64,000 bases of DNA from Paraburkholderia edwinii (GCF_019428685.1 NZ_CP080095.1:3596001-3660000); one strand, 5' to 3'. Numbered from the stretch's first letter, positions 44,511 through 54,014 are shown. Program-made: numbers and translations. Notes: generated by a model from the sequence alone, not told the origin.

Positions 44511-44706
44511 TTACAAGGTCACACGTGTGTAAGGTGTGAATTCGACCCGCCCCAGTCTCATCCCACACTTTCGACAGGTTGGCTTGAATCTAACAAGCCA
44601 GCCGCCACCAGGTCGCATAGCCGCCTCATGCTCTTTGTGCTTATCGGCGACGGGGTGCCGCGGATGTGGGTGTCGTGGGCGCGATTGCAATAAGGCCTGA
44701 CATTCA
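44511..44706 (-). other. Possible zinc-ribbon protein remnant
   Basis: On the minus strand a frame reading HPVADKHKEHEAAMRPGG, then WLVRFKPTCRKCGMRLGRVE and FTPYTRVTL ends at 44511. It has a CxxC zinc-knuckle (CRKCG) but no ATG at its 5' end; the neighbouring frame does have an ATG (44702) but lacks the ribbon. This suggests a small frameshifted gene. Weakly supported. Confidence 0.3.
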
Positions 44707-44876
44707 TTTTAGAAACAACGAACGGGCCGACCTGTGGCAATGCAAGTCGCACCTTTCCCGGACCACCTGAAAGCTTTCGAGAAAATGCCCGTCACAAAGC
44801 AGTACATGGCCTATTCATGAAGTCATGAAGCAAAGGCGGGTCAGACGAAACCGTCATCAGGTCTGTCCGCGCCGCC

Positions 44877-46301
44877 TTACCGGTACTGTCCGCTCGCTGG
44901 TGGCGACCACACGTCGCGTATGTCCGGGGCCGAACGCCACCCAAGTGCCCGGCGGTGCGCAAACTCGCTGGATAGGGATTCGCACTGGCCGAGCAGCCAG
45001 CCGCAACATGCCCAGAACATCAACACAGTCGACTGCCACATGAAGTCGTCCGTCATATTTTTCGCGAGCATGCCGAACAGAAGCGCCAGCCCTGCCCGGC
45101 ACAGCATCGGGCGCGTGACGCGCAACGCGTAGAAGCGCCGGCCGATGCTCGCGAACAGCACGAGCTGCAGCGCGAGACCGATCACACCGGTTTGCAAAAG
45201 CGTGTTCAGAAACAGGTTATGCGCGTGCGTCTTTACGTTCTCGTCAAGCCTGTATAGCGCAGCGGGAACGAGGCGCCCATAGGCAAGCGCGGGCAGCGGT
45301 TTGCCAAAGCCGACGCCGAGCCACGGATGCTGATGCACTTGGCCTGCATAGAATGCCCAGATTTTCGGACGCGTGTCGTGGGACGTCGCCACGTCGATGC
45401 CGCCCAGATGGTCCAGGCGTTCGAACAGATTCGGCGGCACTCCGGTGTTTACAACGCGCTTCGATTCGGCAGACGAAGACGCATGGGCAGGTCCCTGCAT
45501 CACACCCGCGCCGCTGCCTTGAGCGATCGCTGCCGGCACGAGCGCCGTCAAGCGTACCCGGTTGCTCAGCAGCGTCGCGCAAGCGATGGCCATCAGCAGC
45601 GCGCCGAGCATCAGATACGCGCGGCGCCGCGATTCCCGCGCGCCGCCCGCGCGCGGCCACAGCAACACGATGCAGACGACCGCCAGCGCGATCCAGAAGA
45701 AGCGGTTCAGCGTCGCCGCGCCGATCACGATACAAAAGAGAATACCGACGACACCGAGCAGCCGCGTCTTGCGCACCGCCGCCTTCGCGGCGAATACGGA
45801 AATCGCCATGAGCGCGACCGTGCTCGTGTGGCCGACGCGCGCGTAGAAGTGCAGCAGGCCCGGTTTCGGTGCAGCGGGATCGAGAAAATGAAAGCCGACG
45901 ACACTCGCGACCGCCAGCGCGCCGCACGCGAGCCACGACGCGGCCTGCATGCGCCGCTGATGCACGGCCTCGCGCCCGAGCAGCCAGAACGCGAAAAAGC
46001 ACACGCCCGGATAGGCGATTTCGTCGAGCCACGCATGCAGGGTGGCTTGCGGGTCGACACTCCAGACGGTGGACAGCAGCGCCCATCCGGCCCACAGGCC
46101 GAGCGGTAGCAACAGGGGAAAGCGGATCTCGCCCGGCGCGTGCACGAGCGATTGAACAACGAGAAAGACGGTGATCGCGACCACGACACCGATCGCGGCG
46201 AATTTGATCGCCATCATATGATCGAACATCACGACGAACAGAAGCACGGCGCAAAAAGCCGATAGCACTTCCCCGGCCCACGATCTAAGTCTCAGGTTCA
46301 C
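44877..46301 (-). CDS. O-antigen ligase/polymerase family protein
   Basis: A 474-residue inner-membrane protein with about 11-12 helices. The Wzy_C/O-antigen ligase core includes the large periplasmic loop (residues ~255-340) with PKIWAFYAGQVHQHPWLGVG and KTHAHNLFLNTLLQTGVIG; the conserved His-rich HAHNLFL pattern is the ligase signature. It either joins O-polymer to lipid A-core (WaaL) or polymerises O-units (Wzy). It borders the island on one side and is divergent from the Gtr-like module on the other. Confidence 0.87.
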   Translation of the reverse strand: MNLRLRSWAGEVLSAFCAVLLFVVMFDHMMAIKFAAIGVVVAITVFLVVQSLVHAPGEIRFPLLLPLGLWAGWALLSTVWSVDPQATLHAWLDEIAYPGVCFFAFWLLGREAVHQRRMQAASWLACGALAVASVVGFHFLDPAAPKPGLLHFYARVGHTSTVALMAISVFAAKAAVRKTRLLGVVGILFCIVIGAATLNRFFWIALAVVCIVLLWPRAGGARESRRRAYLMLGALLMAIACATLLSNRVRLTALVPAAIAQGSGAGVMQGPAHASSSAESKRVVNTGVPPNLFERLDHLGGIDVATSHDTRPKIWAFYAGQVHQHPWLGVGFGKPLPALAYGRLVPAALYRLDENVKTHAHNLFLNTLLQTGVIGLALQLVLFASIGRRFYALRVTRPMLCRAGLALLFGMLAKNMTDDFMWQSTVLMFWACCGWLLGQCESLSSEFAHRRALGWRSAPDIRDVWSPPASGQYR

Positions 46302-46537
46302 GGTAAATTTTTCCTCGGACAGGTGGGCCGGGGACGATATTACGTGATATGCGCGACGAATGTGTGTCGTGCATACCGAAATCGCCTGACACGTGCGGTC
46401 AGAATGACGCGATTTCGTGTGCGCACGGACTCATGAGAAAATGACGCCCGCTTGCACGCCGTGCTCCTTTTTAGCGAAGCGGAAGCCGCCGCGGTTTGTC
46501 CGAAGGCGCTGCGTCTGCCGCCGACGTCAATCACTCA

Positions 46538-47506
46538 ATGAAAAATATTTCCGCGGCCCATGTCGCCGTTCTGATCCCTTGCTACAACGAAGAAGCGACG
46601 ATCGAGGCCGTCGTGCGGGACTTCGCAGCGCAGTTGCCCGGCGCCCGTATCTATGTGTTCGACAATAATTCGTCGGACCTTACGGTCGAGCGCGCGTCGA
46701 AGGCCGGCGCGATCGTGCGGCGCGTGGCCTACCAGGGTAAAGGCAACGTCGTGCGGCGCATGTTCGCCGATGTCGAAGCGCACGTGTATGTGCTCGTCGA
46801 CGGCGACGATACCTACGAAGCCGCCGACGCGCCTGCGTTTATCGACCGGCTGATCGACGAAGACCTCGATATGGTGGTCGGCGCGCGCGTTTCCGATGAA
46901 GAACTCGCGTACCGGCGCGGCCATCGCTTCGGCAATGTGCTGCTCACGCGTTTCGCGGCGCGCATTTTCGGCAATTCGTTTTCCGACATGCTGTCCGGGT
47001 ACCGGATTTTCTCGCGCCGCTTCGTGAAGTCGTTTCCCGCGCATTCGACCGGCTTCGAGATCGAGACTGAACTCGCCGTGCATGCGCTCGAATTGCGCAT
47101 GCCGGTCGCCGAAATCAGCACCGCTTACCGGTCACGGCCCGAGGGCTCGGCGAGCAAACTCAATACGTATCGCGACGGCATTCGCATTCTGTTGATGATT
47201 CTGCGTCTGTTCAAAATCGAAAAACCCTTGCTGTTCTTTTCGATCGGATTCGCCGTGTGCGCGCTTGCGTCGATCCTGCTTGCGGTGCCGGTCTTCGAAA
47301 CCTACGTCGAAACCGGGCTCGTGCCGCGGCTGCCGACCGCCCTGCTGTGTGCCGCGCTGATGCTGTTCGGTACCTTGCTGCTCGTCTGCGGGCTCGTGCT
47401 CGATACCGTCACACGCGGGCGCGCGGAGGCAAAGCGATTTGCGTATCTGAGCGTGCCCGCTCCATCGAACGCGCTCCGGCAACCGGCGTCGTTACTGAAT
47501 GAATAG
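46538..47506 (+). CDS. GtrB-like GT2 glycosyltransferase (bactoprenol-phosphate sugar synthase)
   Basis: A 322-residue GT2/DPM1-like enzyme: VAVLIPCYNEEATIEAVV, YVFDNNSSDLT, VLVDGDDTYEAAD (metal site) and LSGYRIFSRRFVKSFPAHST. Two C-terminal helices (about 235-260 and 270-295) anchor it. GtrB-type enzymes charge undecaprenyl phosphate with a hexose. The ATG MKNISAAHVA is chosen over an upstream TTG. It overlaps the GtrA gene by 8 bp. Confidence 0.85.
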   Translation: MKNISAAHVAVLIPCYNEEATIEAVVRDFAAQLPGARIYVFDNNSSDLTVERASKAGAIVRRVAYQGKGNVVRRMFADVEAHVYVLVDGDDTYEAADAPAFIDRLIDEDLDMVVGARVSDEELAYRRGHRFGNVLLTRFAARIFGNSFSDMLSGYRIFSRRFVKSFPAHSTGFEIETELAVHALELRMPVAEISTAYRSRPEGSASKLNTYRDGIRILLMILRLFKIEKPLLFFSIGFAVCALASILLAVPVFETYVETGLVPRLPTALLCAALMLFGTLLLVCGLVLDTVTRGRAEAKRFAYLSVPAPSNALRQPASLLNE

Positions 47507-47888
47507 TCAGCTCTTGCGGTTCGTCATCGTCGGCACGGTGGGGTTCGTGGTCGATGCTTCGGTGCTTTATCTGTGTCTGCATCTGGGCGCCGGGTATTAC
47601 CTCGGGCGGGCGGTGTCGTTTCTGGCCGCCGTCTATACGACGTGGCAGTTGAACCGGCGCTTTACGTTCACGCCCGTGAAAGACGGTTCGATCTGGCGTG
47701 AAGGTGGCCGCTATCTGCTGGCGATGTGCGGCGGCGGGCTCGTCAACTACGGCGCGTATTGCGCGGCGATCGCGGTACTGCCGAAAAATGCGCTATTGCC
47801 ATTGTTCGGGGTGGCGGCAGGTTCGCTCGCAGGGCTGGTTTTCAATTTTCTGGTGGCCCGGCATTGGGTCTATAAACCGGGGCATTAA
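47499..47888 (+). CDS. GtrA-family flippase-like membrane protein
   Basis: A 129-residue protein with four predicted helices. LLRFVIVGTVGFVVDASVLY, the N-R-R-F-TF motif (LNRRFTFTPV) and FNFLVARHWVYKPGH are the GtrA signatures. It is thought to flip undecaprenyl-phosphate-sugar to the periplasm. Its 8-bp overlap with the GtrB-like gene and 3-bp gap to the next gene indicate one operon. Confidence 0.92.
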   Translation: MNSQLLRFVIVGTVGFVVDASVLYLCLHLGAGYYLGRAVSFLAAVYTTWQLNRRFTFTPVKDGSIWREGGRYLLAMCGGGLVNYGAYCAAIAVLPKNALLPLFGVAAGSLAGLVFNFLVARHWVYKPGH

Positions 47889-47891
47889 AAG

Positions 47892-49784
47892 ATGTCGACT
47901 GCTTCGAAGCCCCAGCCTTCACGTCATGCATCCGGATGGTTTGCGCGCCTGCGGGCAATCGATCTGAACAACGCGAGCGCACTACGGCGTGCGCGCATTA
48001 TTGTGCCGGTGCTGTTCGGGTTGTATTCGTTGTGGCTCGGCGCCGACGCAAACTGGGATCTGTACAACTATCACATGTACAACCCGTTCGCGTGGCTGCA
48101 CGGGAAGCTGCTGCTCGATATGGCGCCCGCCGGCGTGCAGTCGTACTTCAACCCGCTGCTCGACTCGTTGTTCTATCACGCGAACACGCATCTGCCGTCG
48201 CGCGTGGTCGGCTTTTGCCTCGGTGCGCTGCATGGGTTGAGCTTCGTCTTCATTCTGTCGATCGCGCAAAGCGTTCTGTCGTCCTTGCCTGACGAGGATC
48301 GATACCGCGTCCCGCTGCTGCTTGCGCTGGCTGGTTGCCTCACCGCCAATTTTCTCTCCGGGCTCGGCAACTCGATGGGCGACGACACGACCGCCCTCTT
48401 CAGTCTCGCGGCGTTGGCGGTGCTGCTGTCGAACTGGGACCGGCTTGGCGTGTGGGCCGGGCGTGCGGTGGCCGTGTGCGTTGGCGCCGGCGTGCTCGTC
48501 GGGCTCGGCGTGGGCCTGAAGCTAACCAATGCGGTCTACGCTGTGGCAATGTGCACGGCGCTGCTGTTCTATCCAGCACGAGGCATCGTCAGGCTGCGCA
48601 TAGCGTTTCTGTTTGGCGTGGGCGTGCTGGTGGGCTTCGCGGCAACCGGCGGCTACTGGCTGTTCCACATGTGGAAGACGTTCGGCAATCCGCTCTATCC
48701 GCAGTTTGGCGCGTACTTTCCGACTCCGTTCGCACAGCCCGACGTGATGGGCGACCCGCGCTGGCGGCCGCATGGATGGTTCGAGACGGTGCTGTGGCCG
48801 TTTATCTTTACCGCGAACTCGCAGCGCGTCGGCGAAACGCCAATCCGGCAGATCATCTGGCCGATCGCGTACGTGCTGTTCTGGGTGTGGCTGGGTGTGT
48901 CCGGAATGCGGTGGCTTAGGCACCGCGGCCGTGAGGAGGCCTCGACCACCGCGATCGAGCCGCGTGCGCGCTTTGTCGTCGCGTTCGTGGCGCTCGGATA
49001 CTTCGTCTGGATGGAAGGCTTCAGCATTTATCGCTACATCGTGGTGGCCGAGGTGCTGGTGCCGCTCGTCGTGTGGCTGCTCGTGCAGCAGCTGCTGCCG
49101 TACCGGCCGGCACGCAAGCTCGCAAGTTGGCTTCTGGTGGTGGCGAGCGCCGTGGTTGTCACGGGCGGCGCGCGCACCTGGGGGCACGAAGGCTGGTCCG
49201 ATCCGCTCTGGCATGCGGAACTGCCCTCCATTGCCGAGCCACAACGAACGACGGTGGTGCTCTCGTCGACCCGCGGGTCTTCATGGACGTGGCTCGCGAC
49301 GCTGTTCCCGGACCAGATCGCCTTCATGCAGGTCGATAGCAGTTTTCCGGGAACGCCGGCGTTTTACGACCGCATGCGCGAAGTGGCAAGGCAGCGCGGC
49401 GGCCCGATCTACGCGATCGTGTACGGCGAGCGCAACTGGCGAATCGATAACGTCGCGGACGCGAACCGGCTGGTCGACAGCATTGGGCTGACGGGCAGCG
49501 AAAGCGGCTGCAATGCGCTGCGTTGGGCGGTGAAGCGTCTGCATTTGCATGCGTCCGTCGGAGCGGCTACGGGTGCGGGCAAACAATGCCAGTTGGGCCT
49601 GCGCGCGGACGATGTCAAAGACGTCGCGGCGGAGAATGCTGCGTCTGTCGAACGCGCGATACCGATCTACGAGCGCAACGGCTTCATTCTGGACCCATCG
49701 ACCTGCACATCGTATCGCTCGGGAATCGGCAAGGGCGTCCTGATCTATCAATGGTGCCGTGTGTCGTTGCACGATGGGCGCTGA
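47892..49784 (+). CDS. Polytopic membrane protein, putative GT-C glycosyltransferase, copy 1
   Basis: A 630-residue protein: about ten helices in the first ~430 residues followed by a ~200-residue periplasmic domain. The first periplasmic loop has NWDLYNYHMYNPFAWLHGKL and APAGVQSYFNPLLDS, matching the Asp-containing first loop of GT-C enzymes that use polyprenyl-phosphate sugars. The domain after residue 450 has several conserved Cys. It follows gtrB-gtrA, where the acceptor-specific transferase of Gtr modules is expected. A closely similar 630-residue gene follows. Enzyme activity is inference. Confidence 0.72.
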   Translation: MSTASKPQPSRHASGWFARLRAIDLNNASALRRARIIVPVLFGLYSLWLGADANWDLYNYHMYNPFAWLHGKLLLDMAPAGVQSYFNPLLDSLFYHANTHLPSRVVGFCLGALHGLSFVFILSIAQSVLSSLPDEDRYRVPLLLALAGCLTANFLSGLGNSMGDDTTALFSLAALAVLLSNWDRLGVWAGRAVAVCVGAGVLVGLGVGLKLTNAVYAVAMCTALLFYPARGIVRLRIAFLFGVGVLVGFAATGGYWLFHMWKTFGNPLYPQFGAYFPTPFAQPDVMGDPRWRPHGWFETVLWPFIFTANSQRVGETPIRQIIWPIAYVLFWVWLGVSGMRWLRHRGREEASTTAIEPRARFVVAFVALGYFVWMEGFSIYRYIVVAEVLVPLVVWLLVQQLLPYRPARKLASWLLVVASAVVVTGGARTWGHEGWSDPLWHAELPSIAEPQRTTVVLSSTRGSSWTWLATLFPDQIAFMQVDSSFPGTPAFYDRMREVARQRGGPIYAIVYGERNWRIDNVADANRLVDSIGLTGSESGCNALRWAVKRLHLHASVGAATGAGKQCQLGLRADDVKDVAAENAASVERAIPIYERNGFILDPSTCTSYRSGIGKGVLIYQWCRVSLHDGR

Positions 49785-49833
49785 TCGTTTCGCCCTTCCT
49801 GTTTTTAGTCCCTTCCTGGATCCTTGAACCCTT

Positions 49834-51726
49834 ATGCCGAACACGGCCAATGCATCGAAACCGCGCTTGCCGCACCGTGCCGCCCGATGGTTCGCGCGCT
49901 TGCGCGACATCGACCTGAACACCGCTGAGGCATGGCGCCGCGCACGCATCGCGATGCCCGTTCTATTCGGTCTTTATTCGCTGTGGCTTGGGCAGGACCG
50001 CAACTGGGACCAGCTGAACTATCACATCTACAACGCGTTCGCGCTGCTCAACGACAAGCTGTCGATCGACCTTGCGCCTGCCGGCATGCAGACGTACTTC
50101 AATCCGCTGCTCGACGTCGTTCCATGGCTGCTCTACAAGCACCTGCCGGCGCCGTTGGTCGGCTTCGCGTTCGGTGTGATGCACGGCCTTGCGTTCGTGC
50201 TTGTGCTCGAGATCGCGCGCAACGTGTTAAGCAGCCTGTCGTCGGACGAGCGCTACCGGACGCCGCTGTTGCTTGCGATTGCAGGCTGCCTGACGGCCAA
50301 TTTCCTTGTCGGCATCGGCAATACGATGGGCGACAACACCACCGCATTGCTCGTGCTGGCCTCCGTAGCGCTGATCCTGAACCGCTGGCAGCAACTCACC
50401 GCCCTCTCGGCTCGCACCTTCGCGTATGCGTTTGTGGCGGGCCTGCTCGTGGGCTGCGCCGCCGGGCTCAAACTGACCAACGCGGTTTACACGATCGCGG
50501 TCTGCGCCGCGTGCCTGACTTTGCCCGGCAGCGCGATCGTGAGACTGCGCACGGCGTTCATCGTCGGGCTCGGGATACTCGCGGGCACTGCCGCGACCGC
50601 CGGATACTGGTTCATGAAGATGTGGAGCGTGTTCCACAACCCGGTGTTTCCGCAGTTCAGCAATATCTTTCCGAATGAGCTCGTTTACCCGATGGCCGTC
50701 GCGGATTGGCGCTGGTTTCCGACCAGCTGGGTCGAAGCGCTGTTCTGGCCGTTTATTTTTTCGTGGAATTCGCACCGCGTAAATGAACTCAACGTTCATC
50801 AGATTATCTGGGCGCTGCTCTATGCAAGCCTGATCGTTTGGGCGCCGGTTGCAGCATGGCGCGTTTTGCGCGCGCGCAAAGCGACAGACGCCCCGTCTTC
50901 CGGCATCGATGCGAAGCAGGCGTTTGTACTGGTCTTCATTAGCGTCGGCTACATCGTCTGGGTGAAGATGTTCAGCATCTACCGTTACACGGTGGCCATG
51001 GAAATGCTGACGCCGCTGGCGTTATACGTCGTGCTGACCGACCTGCTGCCGAAACGGCGAGGCAAACGTGTTGCACGTATTGCGATCGTTGTGGCGACGC
51101 TGGTCGTCGTATTGGGCGGCGCGCCAACGTTCGGCCATGAAAAGTGGGCCTGGCGCGCATTTCGCGCCGAAGTACCAACGCTCGCCGATCCCGCGCGTAC
51201 GACGATCGTGATTGTCGGCGGGTCGTCCGGTTGGGGCTGGCTCGCATCGTTTTATCCGGCGAACGTCGCGTTTGCCAAAGTGGAGCCGAACTTCGCCGCC
51301 ACGCCGGCCTACGACGAAAAGTTGAAGGCGATGATCGAGCAACGCGGCGGCCCTGCATTCGTCGTGACGAAAGGCTATGAAAACTGGCGCATTGCGAACG
51401 TCGCGAAGGTGGAGTCGATCGTGCGCGGTCTCGGCCTGATGGACTCGCCCGGCGGATGCGCCCGGGTGCACTGGACGGTCGAGCGGCTGCGCCTGCATGC
51501 GTCGGTTATCGACAACGCCGATGGAACGTGCCGCCTCGGCCTGCGCGCCGACGACAAGCGCGATATGGCGACCGAGAACATGGCCGAAGCCTCGCGCATC
51601 AACGAACAGTTAAAGGCGCACGGCATGTCGCTACTGTCGCTGCAATGCGAGCGCCATGATGCGCGTTTCGGCGACGGGGCGATGGCTTACCAGTTGTGCC
51701 CGCTCGATACGCGTTTCAAACGCTAA
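49834..51726 (+). CDS. Polytopic membrane protein, putative GT-C glycosyltransferase, copy 2
   Basis: A 630-residue paralogue of the preceding gene, of identical length and collinear along its length: NWDQLNYHIYNAFALLNDKL, APAGMQTYFNPLLDV, NFLVGIGNTMGDNTTALL and the periplasmic C-terminal domain (ERLRLHASV, CRLGLRADDKRDMATENM). Divergence is spread evenly, so this is an old tandem duplication. It lies 50 bp after copy 1. The two may add different sugars or use different acceptor positions. Confidence 0.72.
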   Translation: MPNTANASKPRLPHRAARWFARLRDIDLNTAEAWRRARIAMPVLFGLYSLWLGQDRNWDQLNYHIYNAFALLNDKLSIDLAPAGMQTYFNPLLDVVPWLLYKHLPAPLVGFAFGVMHGLAFVLVLEIARNVLSSLSSDERYRTPLLLAIAGCLTANFLVGIGNTMGDNTTALLVLASVALILNRWQQLTALSARTFAYAFVAGLLVGCAAGLKLTNAVYTIAVCAACLTLPGSAIVRLRTAFIVGLGILAGTAATAGYWFMKMWSVFHNPVFPQFSNIFPNELVYPMAVADWRWFPTSWVEALFWPFIFSWNSHRVNELNVHQIIWALLYASLIVWAPVAAWRVLRARKATDAPSSGIDAKQAFVLVFISVGYIVWVKMFSIYRYTVAMEMLTPLALYVVLTDLLPKRRGKRVARIAIVVATLVVVLGGAPTFGHEKWAWRAFRAEVPTLADPARTTIVIVGGSSGWGWLASFYPANVAFAKVEPNFAATPAYDEKLKAMIEQRGGPAFVVTKGYENWRIANVAKVESIVRGLGLMDSPGGCARVHWTVERLRLHASVIDNADGTCRLGLRADDKRDMATENMAEASRINEQLKAHGMSLLSLQCERHDARFGDGAMAYQLCPLDTRFKR

Positions 51727-51793
51727 CGAATGCGTGCGGCCTTCGGGCGCGCACTTCGGGGCAGAGCATCGGCAAGCCCTGCCCGTCCGGATC

Positions 51794-53104
51794 TCACACG
51801 GCTCGCGGCGTGGCGTTTCCGCCCTGACTGCTGGTCAAACGCTCATCTTTTGTCGCTGCCCGGCTACGGTAACCGCAGCCGAGCAGAATGCCTGAAAGCA
51901 GCACCAGCATATGCCCTTCGGTAAAGTCGAGCAGCATCGAGTTCGCCAGACAGCCGATCGCGAAGGCGGCAAGCCAGGCAAGCAACAGATGACGTGAACG
52001 CCGCTCGAGCGAAGCCGCGTCGCGCGCGATCTGCACCAGCAGATTGACGAAGAGCGCGATGCCTAGCCCGCCCAGCTGCACCCCCAGCAACAGATATTCG
52101 TTGTGCGGGTTATGTGTCGGCAGGCCTTCCGCGCCGGTCTTGCCGGCAGTCAGTTTCGTGAACTCCGTGCCGAGGCCCGCTGTGCCGTATCCGAAAACCG
52201 GGCGCTGCTTGATCAGTTCCAGGCTCTTGCGATACCACTCGAGACGCAAACCCGACGAGGTCACGGCATCGGTCTGGCGGTATTCGCGCACTTCCGAGGC
52301 CACCTGCAGCAGACGGCCGCTCGGCACCGAACAGGCTACAATCAGCGTCACCCCCGCCACCGCGACGAGCGCGGCTCCGCACAGCACCGGATGCAGGCGC
52401 AGCTGGCTGCGATTAACGAACGACAATCGCACTGCGACGACAAGCAAAAAGATCAGCGCAACGATCTGCGCGGTACGCCCCTGAAGCATGACAAGCACAT
52501 TGACGAATGCGAGTGCGGCAACCGCTGCCAGAAAAAGGCGCCAACGCGGGCTACGCGCCGCGAACGCAAAATCGGCAGCCTGGTAGAACAGCAGCGCGCT
52601 GAGCATGCCGCCGGAAATGCGGTTCTTGAACACCCATGCGCGCGTATCCGGCTCAAGCGGATTATGCGCGGGGCCGAGCGCGGTCAGGCCGATGTAGTTG
52701 GTCGTGGAAAGCACCGCGACCACGGCGAGCGTCGCGAACAGGCTGCGGCACACAATGGCCTGCCAATTGGCGTCGGCGTCTTCGAATGCGATAACGGCGA
52801 ACGGCAGGATCAATAGCTTCAGATATTTACCGAGCCAGGACCAGGCTTCCTGATGCGGCGCCACCGTGTAACCGACGCCCACGACCAGCGCGCCGAACAG
52901 CAGCAACGCGGAAAGCGCCGAGCGGTGACGAAGCACCGACGGCAAATTGCGCCAAAACTCGGGAGCGCTAAGCAGCACGAGCACAAAAAGCGCACAGGCG
53001 ATGTTGGTCACCGCTGTCGATAGAGGCACCATGCAAAGGGCGACGACCGCGCAACAACGCGCCGCCGTGATCCGGTGAGACGGATTTTTTCGGATGTCCT
53101 GCAT
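51794..53104 (-). CDS. O-antigen ligase family protein (second copy)
   Basis: A 436-residue polytopic protein with about 11 helices. The large periplasmic loop carries RLEWYRKSLELIKQRPVFG and the motif THNPHNEYLLLGVQLGGLG, the classical WaaL HxPHNxYL pattern. It is more WaaL-like than the gene at 44877. The ATG at 53104 is used; a TTG 12 nt upstream has GGAG at good spacing and is an alternative. It follows a GT2 gene by 13 bp or less and is probably co-transcribed with it. Confidence 0.9.
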   Translation of the reverse strand: MQDIRKNPSHRITAARCCAVVALCMVPLSTAVTNIACALFVLVLLSAPEFWRNLPSVLRHRSALSALLLFGALVVGVGYTVAPHQEAWSWLGKYLKLLILPFAVIAFEDADANWQAIVCRSLFATLAVVAVLSTTNYIGLTALGPAHNPLEPDTRAWVFKNRISGGMLSALLFYQAADFAFAARSPRWRLFLAAVAALAFVNVLVMLQGRTAQIVALIFLLVVAVRLSFVNRSQLRLHPVLCGAALVAVAGVTLIVACSVPSGRLLQVASEVREYRQTDAVTSSGLRLEWYRKSLELIKQRPVFGYGTAGLGTEFTKLTAGKTGAEGLPTHNPHNEYLLLGVQLGGLGIALFVNLLVQIARDAASLERRSRHLLLAWLAAFAIGCLANSMLLDFTEGHMLVLLSGILLGCGYRSRAATKDERLTSSQGGNATPRAV

Positions 53105-53117
53105 CGATACTTGCAAT

Positions 53118-54014
53118 TCATTGCTCCACTAAAGACGGTGTGTCGATCACATCCGCCGGCTGATTCGGTTCAAGAACGTGCTCCGCTTGATGGAGCCCGC
53201 GTTCGGCACGCGTGGTGCCCTGCGCAAGGCGGGCGATCACGCGGTCCTGATTCTGTTTCTCCCGGTCTCGCGCTTCGTGGGGGTGCCACAGATGGAGCAC
53301 CTCCGTCGCGTAGAATCCGTTCTTTCGCGCGACGCCCGCATTGTGCAGGCGAACCACGAGATCCGCATCTTCATGTCCCCAGCCCGTGAACGTTTCGTCG
53401 AAGCCGTTGATCGCTTCGAGATCCGAACGCCACGCGGCCAGATTGCAGGTCTTGATGCCGCGCCAGACGAAACCCTTGACACGGCGTTGAGCGATATCGG
53501 GCACCCGTGTGAACAACGGCAGCAACTTGTTGATCTGCCCGGCCGCGCGCTGACGCCACCAGAACCCCGCCGACAGCTGGTAAATGGGCAGGCGCCGCGC
53601 GAGCGCCGCTTCAGTCAGCTTCTGGCCAAGCAAGATACGGCTGCCGGTGACGACGGTACGCGGCGCCGCCAGCGCGCGGTGCCGCGCGATGAAATCGCGT
53701 TGCGGCACACAATCGCCATCGAGGAAGATCACATACTGCCCGCGCGCGCGCGCAATGCCCTTGTTGCGGCTGGCTGCCGCGCGAAAGCCTTCGTCCGCTT
53801 GCCAGACATGGGTAACGGGCACCGGGGCCCGTAGCGCCATGTGCTCGATCATGTCGCGCGTCGGCGCGCCGGAGCCGTCGTCGGCGATCACGATCTCGAA
53901 GTTGCGATCGGTCTGCGCGAAGCATCCGTCAAGCACCAGCTGCAGCGCATCGGGACGATTGTAGGTCGTGATGACGACCGTCATCAGGTCGGTGCTCTTT
54001 ATTATCTGTGTCAT
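53118..54014 (-). CDS. GT2/GT27-like glycosyltransferase
   Basis: A 298-residue enzyme. TVVITTYNRPDALQLVL, IVIADDGSG and FLDGDCVPQRDF form the GT-A nucleotide and metal site, and FTGWGHEDADLVVRLHNAG is the C-terminal galactosyltransferase-like domain (GWGxEDxD) found in GalNAc transferases and LPS core enzymes. It precedes the WaaL-like gene in a minus-strand operon, suggesting outer-core or O-chain assembly. The start may be MTQIIKS or the later MTVVITT. Confidence 0.85.
   Translation of the reverse strand: MTQIIKSTDLMTVVITTYNRPDALQLVLDGCFAQTDRNFEIVIADDGSGAPTRDMIEHMALRAPVPVTHVWQADEGFRAAASRNKGIARARGQYVIFLDGDCVPQRDFIARHRALAAPRTVVTGSRILLGQKLTEAALARRLPIYQLSAGFWWRQRAAGQINKLLPLFTRVPDIAQRRVKGFVWRGIKTCNLAAWRSDLEAINGFDETFTGWGHEDADLVVRLHNAGVARKNGFYATEVLHLWHPHEARDREKQNQDRVIARLAQGTTRAERGLHQAEHVLEPNQPADVIDTPSLVEQ

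Larger units (their letters stand above)
44360..44876. other. Right edge of the island
   Basis: About 500 bp between the ParB-like gene and the O-antigen ligase gene. It contains the second palindrome and the zinc-ribbon remnant listed separately. No attachment-site repeat or tRNA was recognised. The chromosomal glycan genes resume at 44877. Confidence 0.5.
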
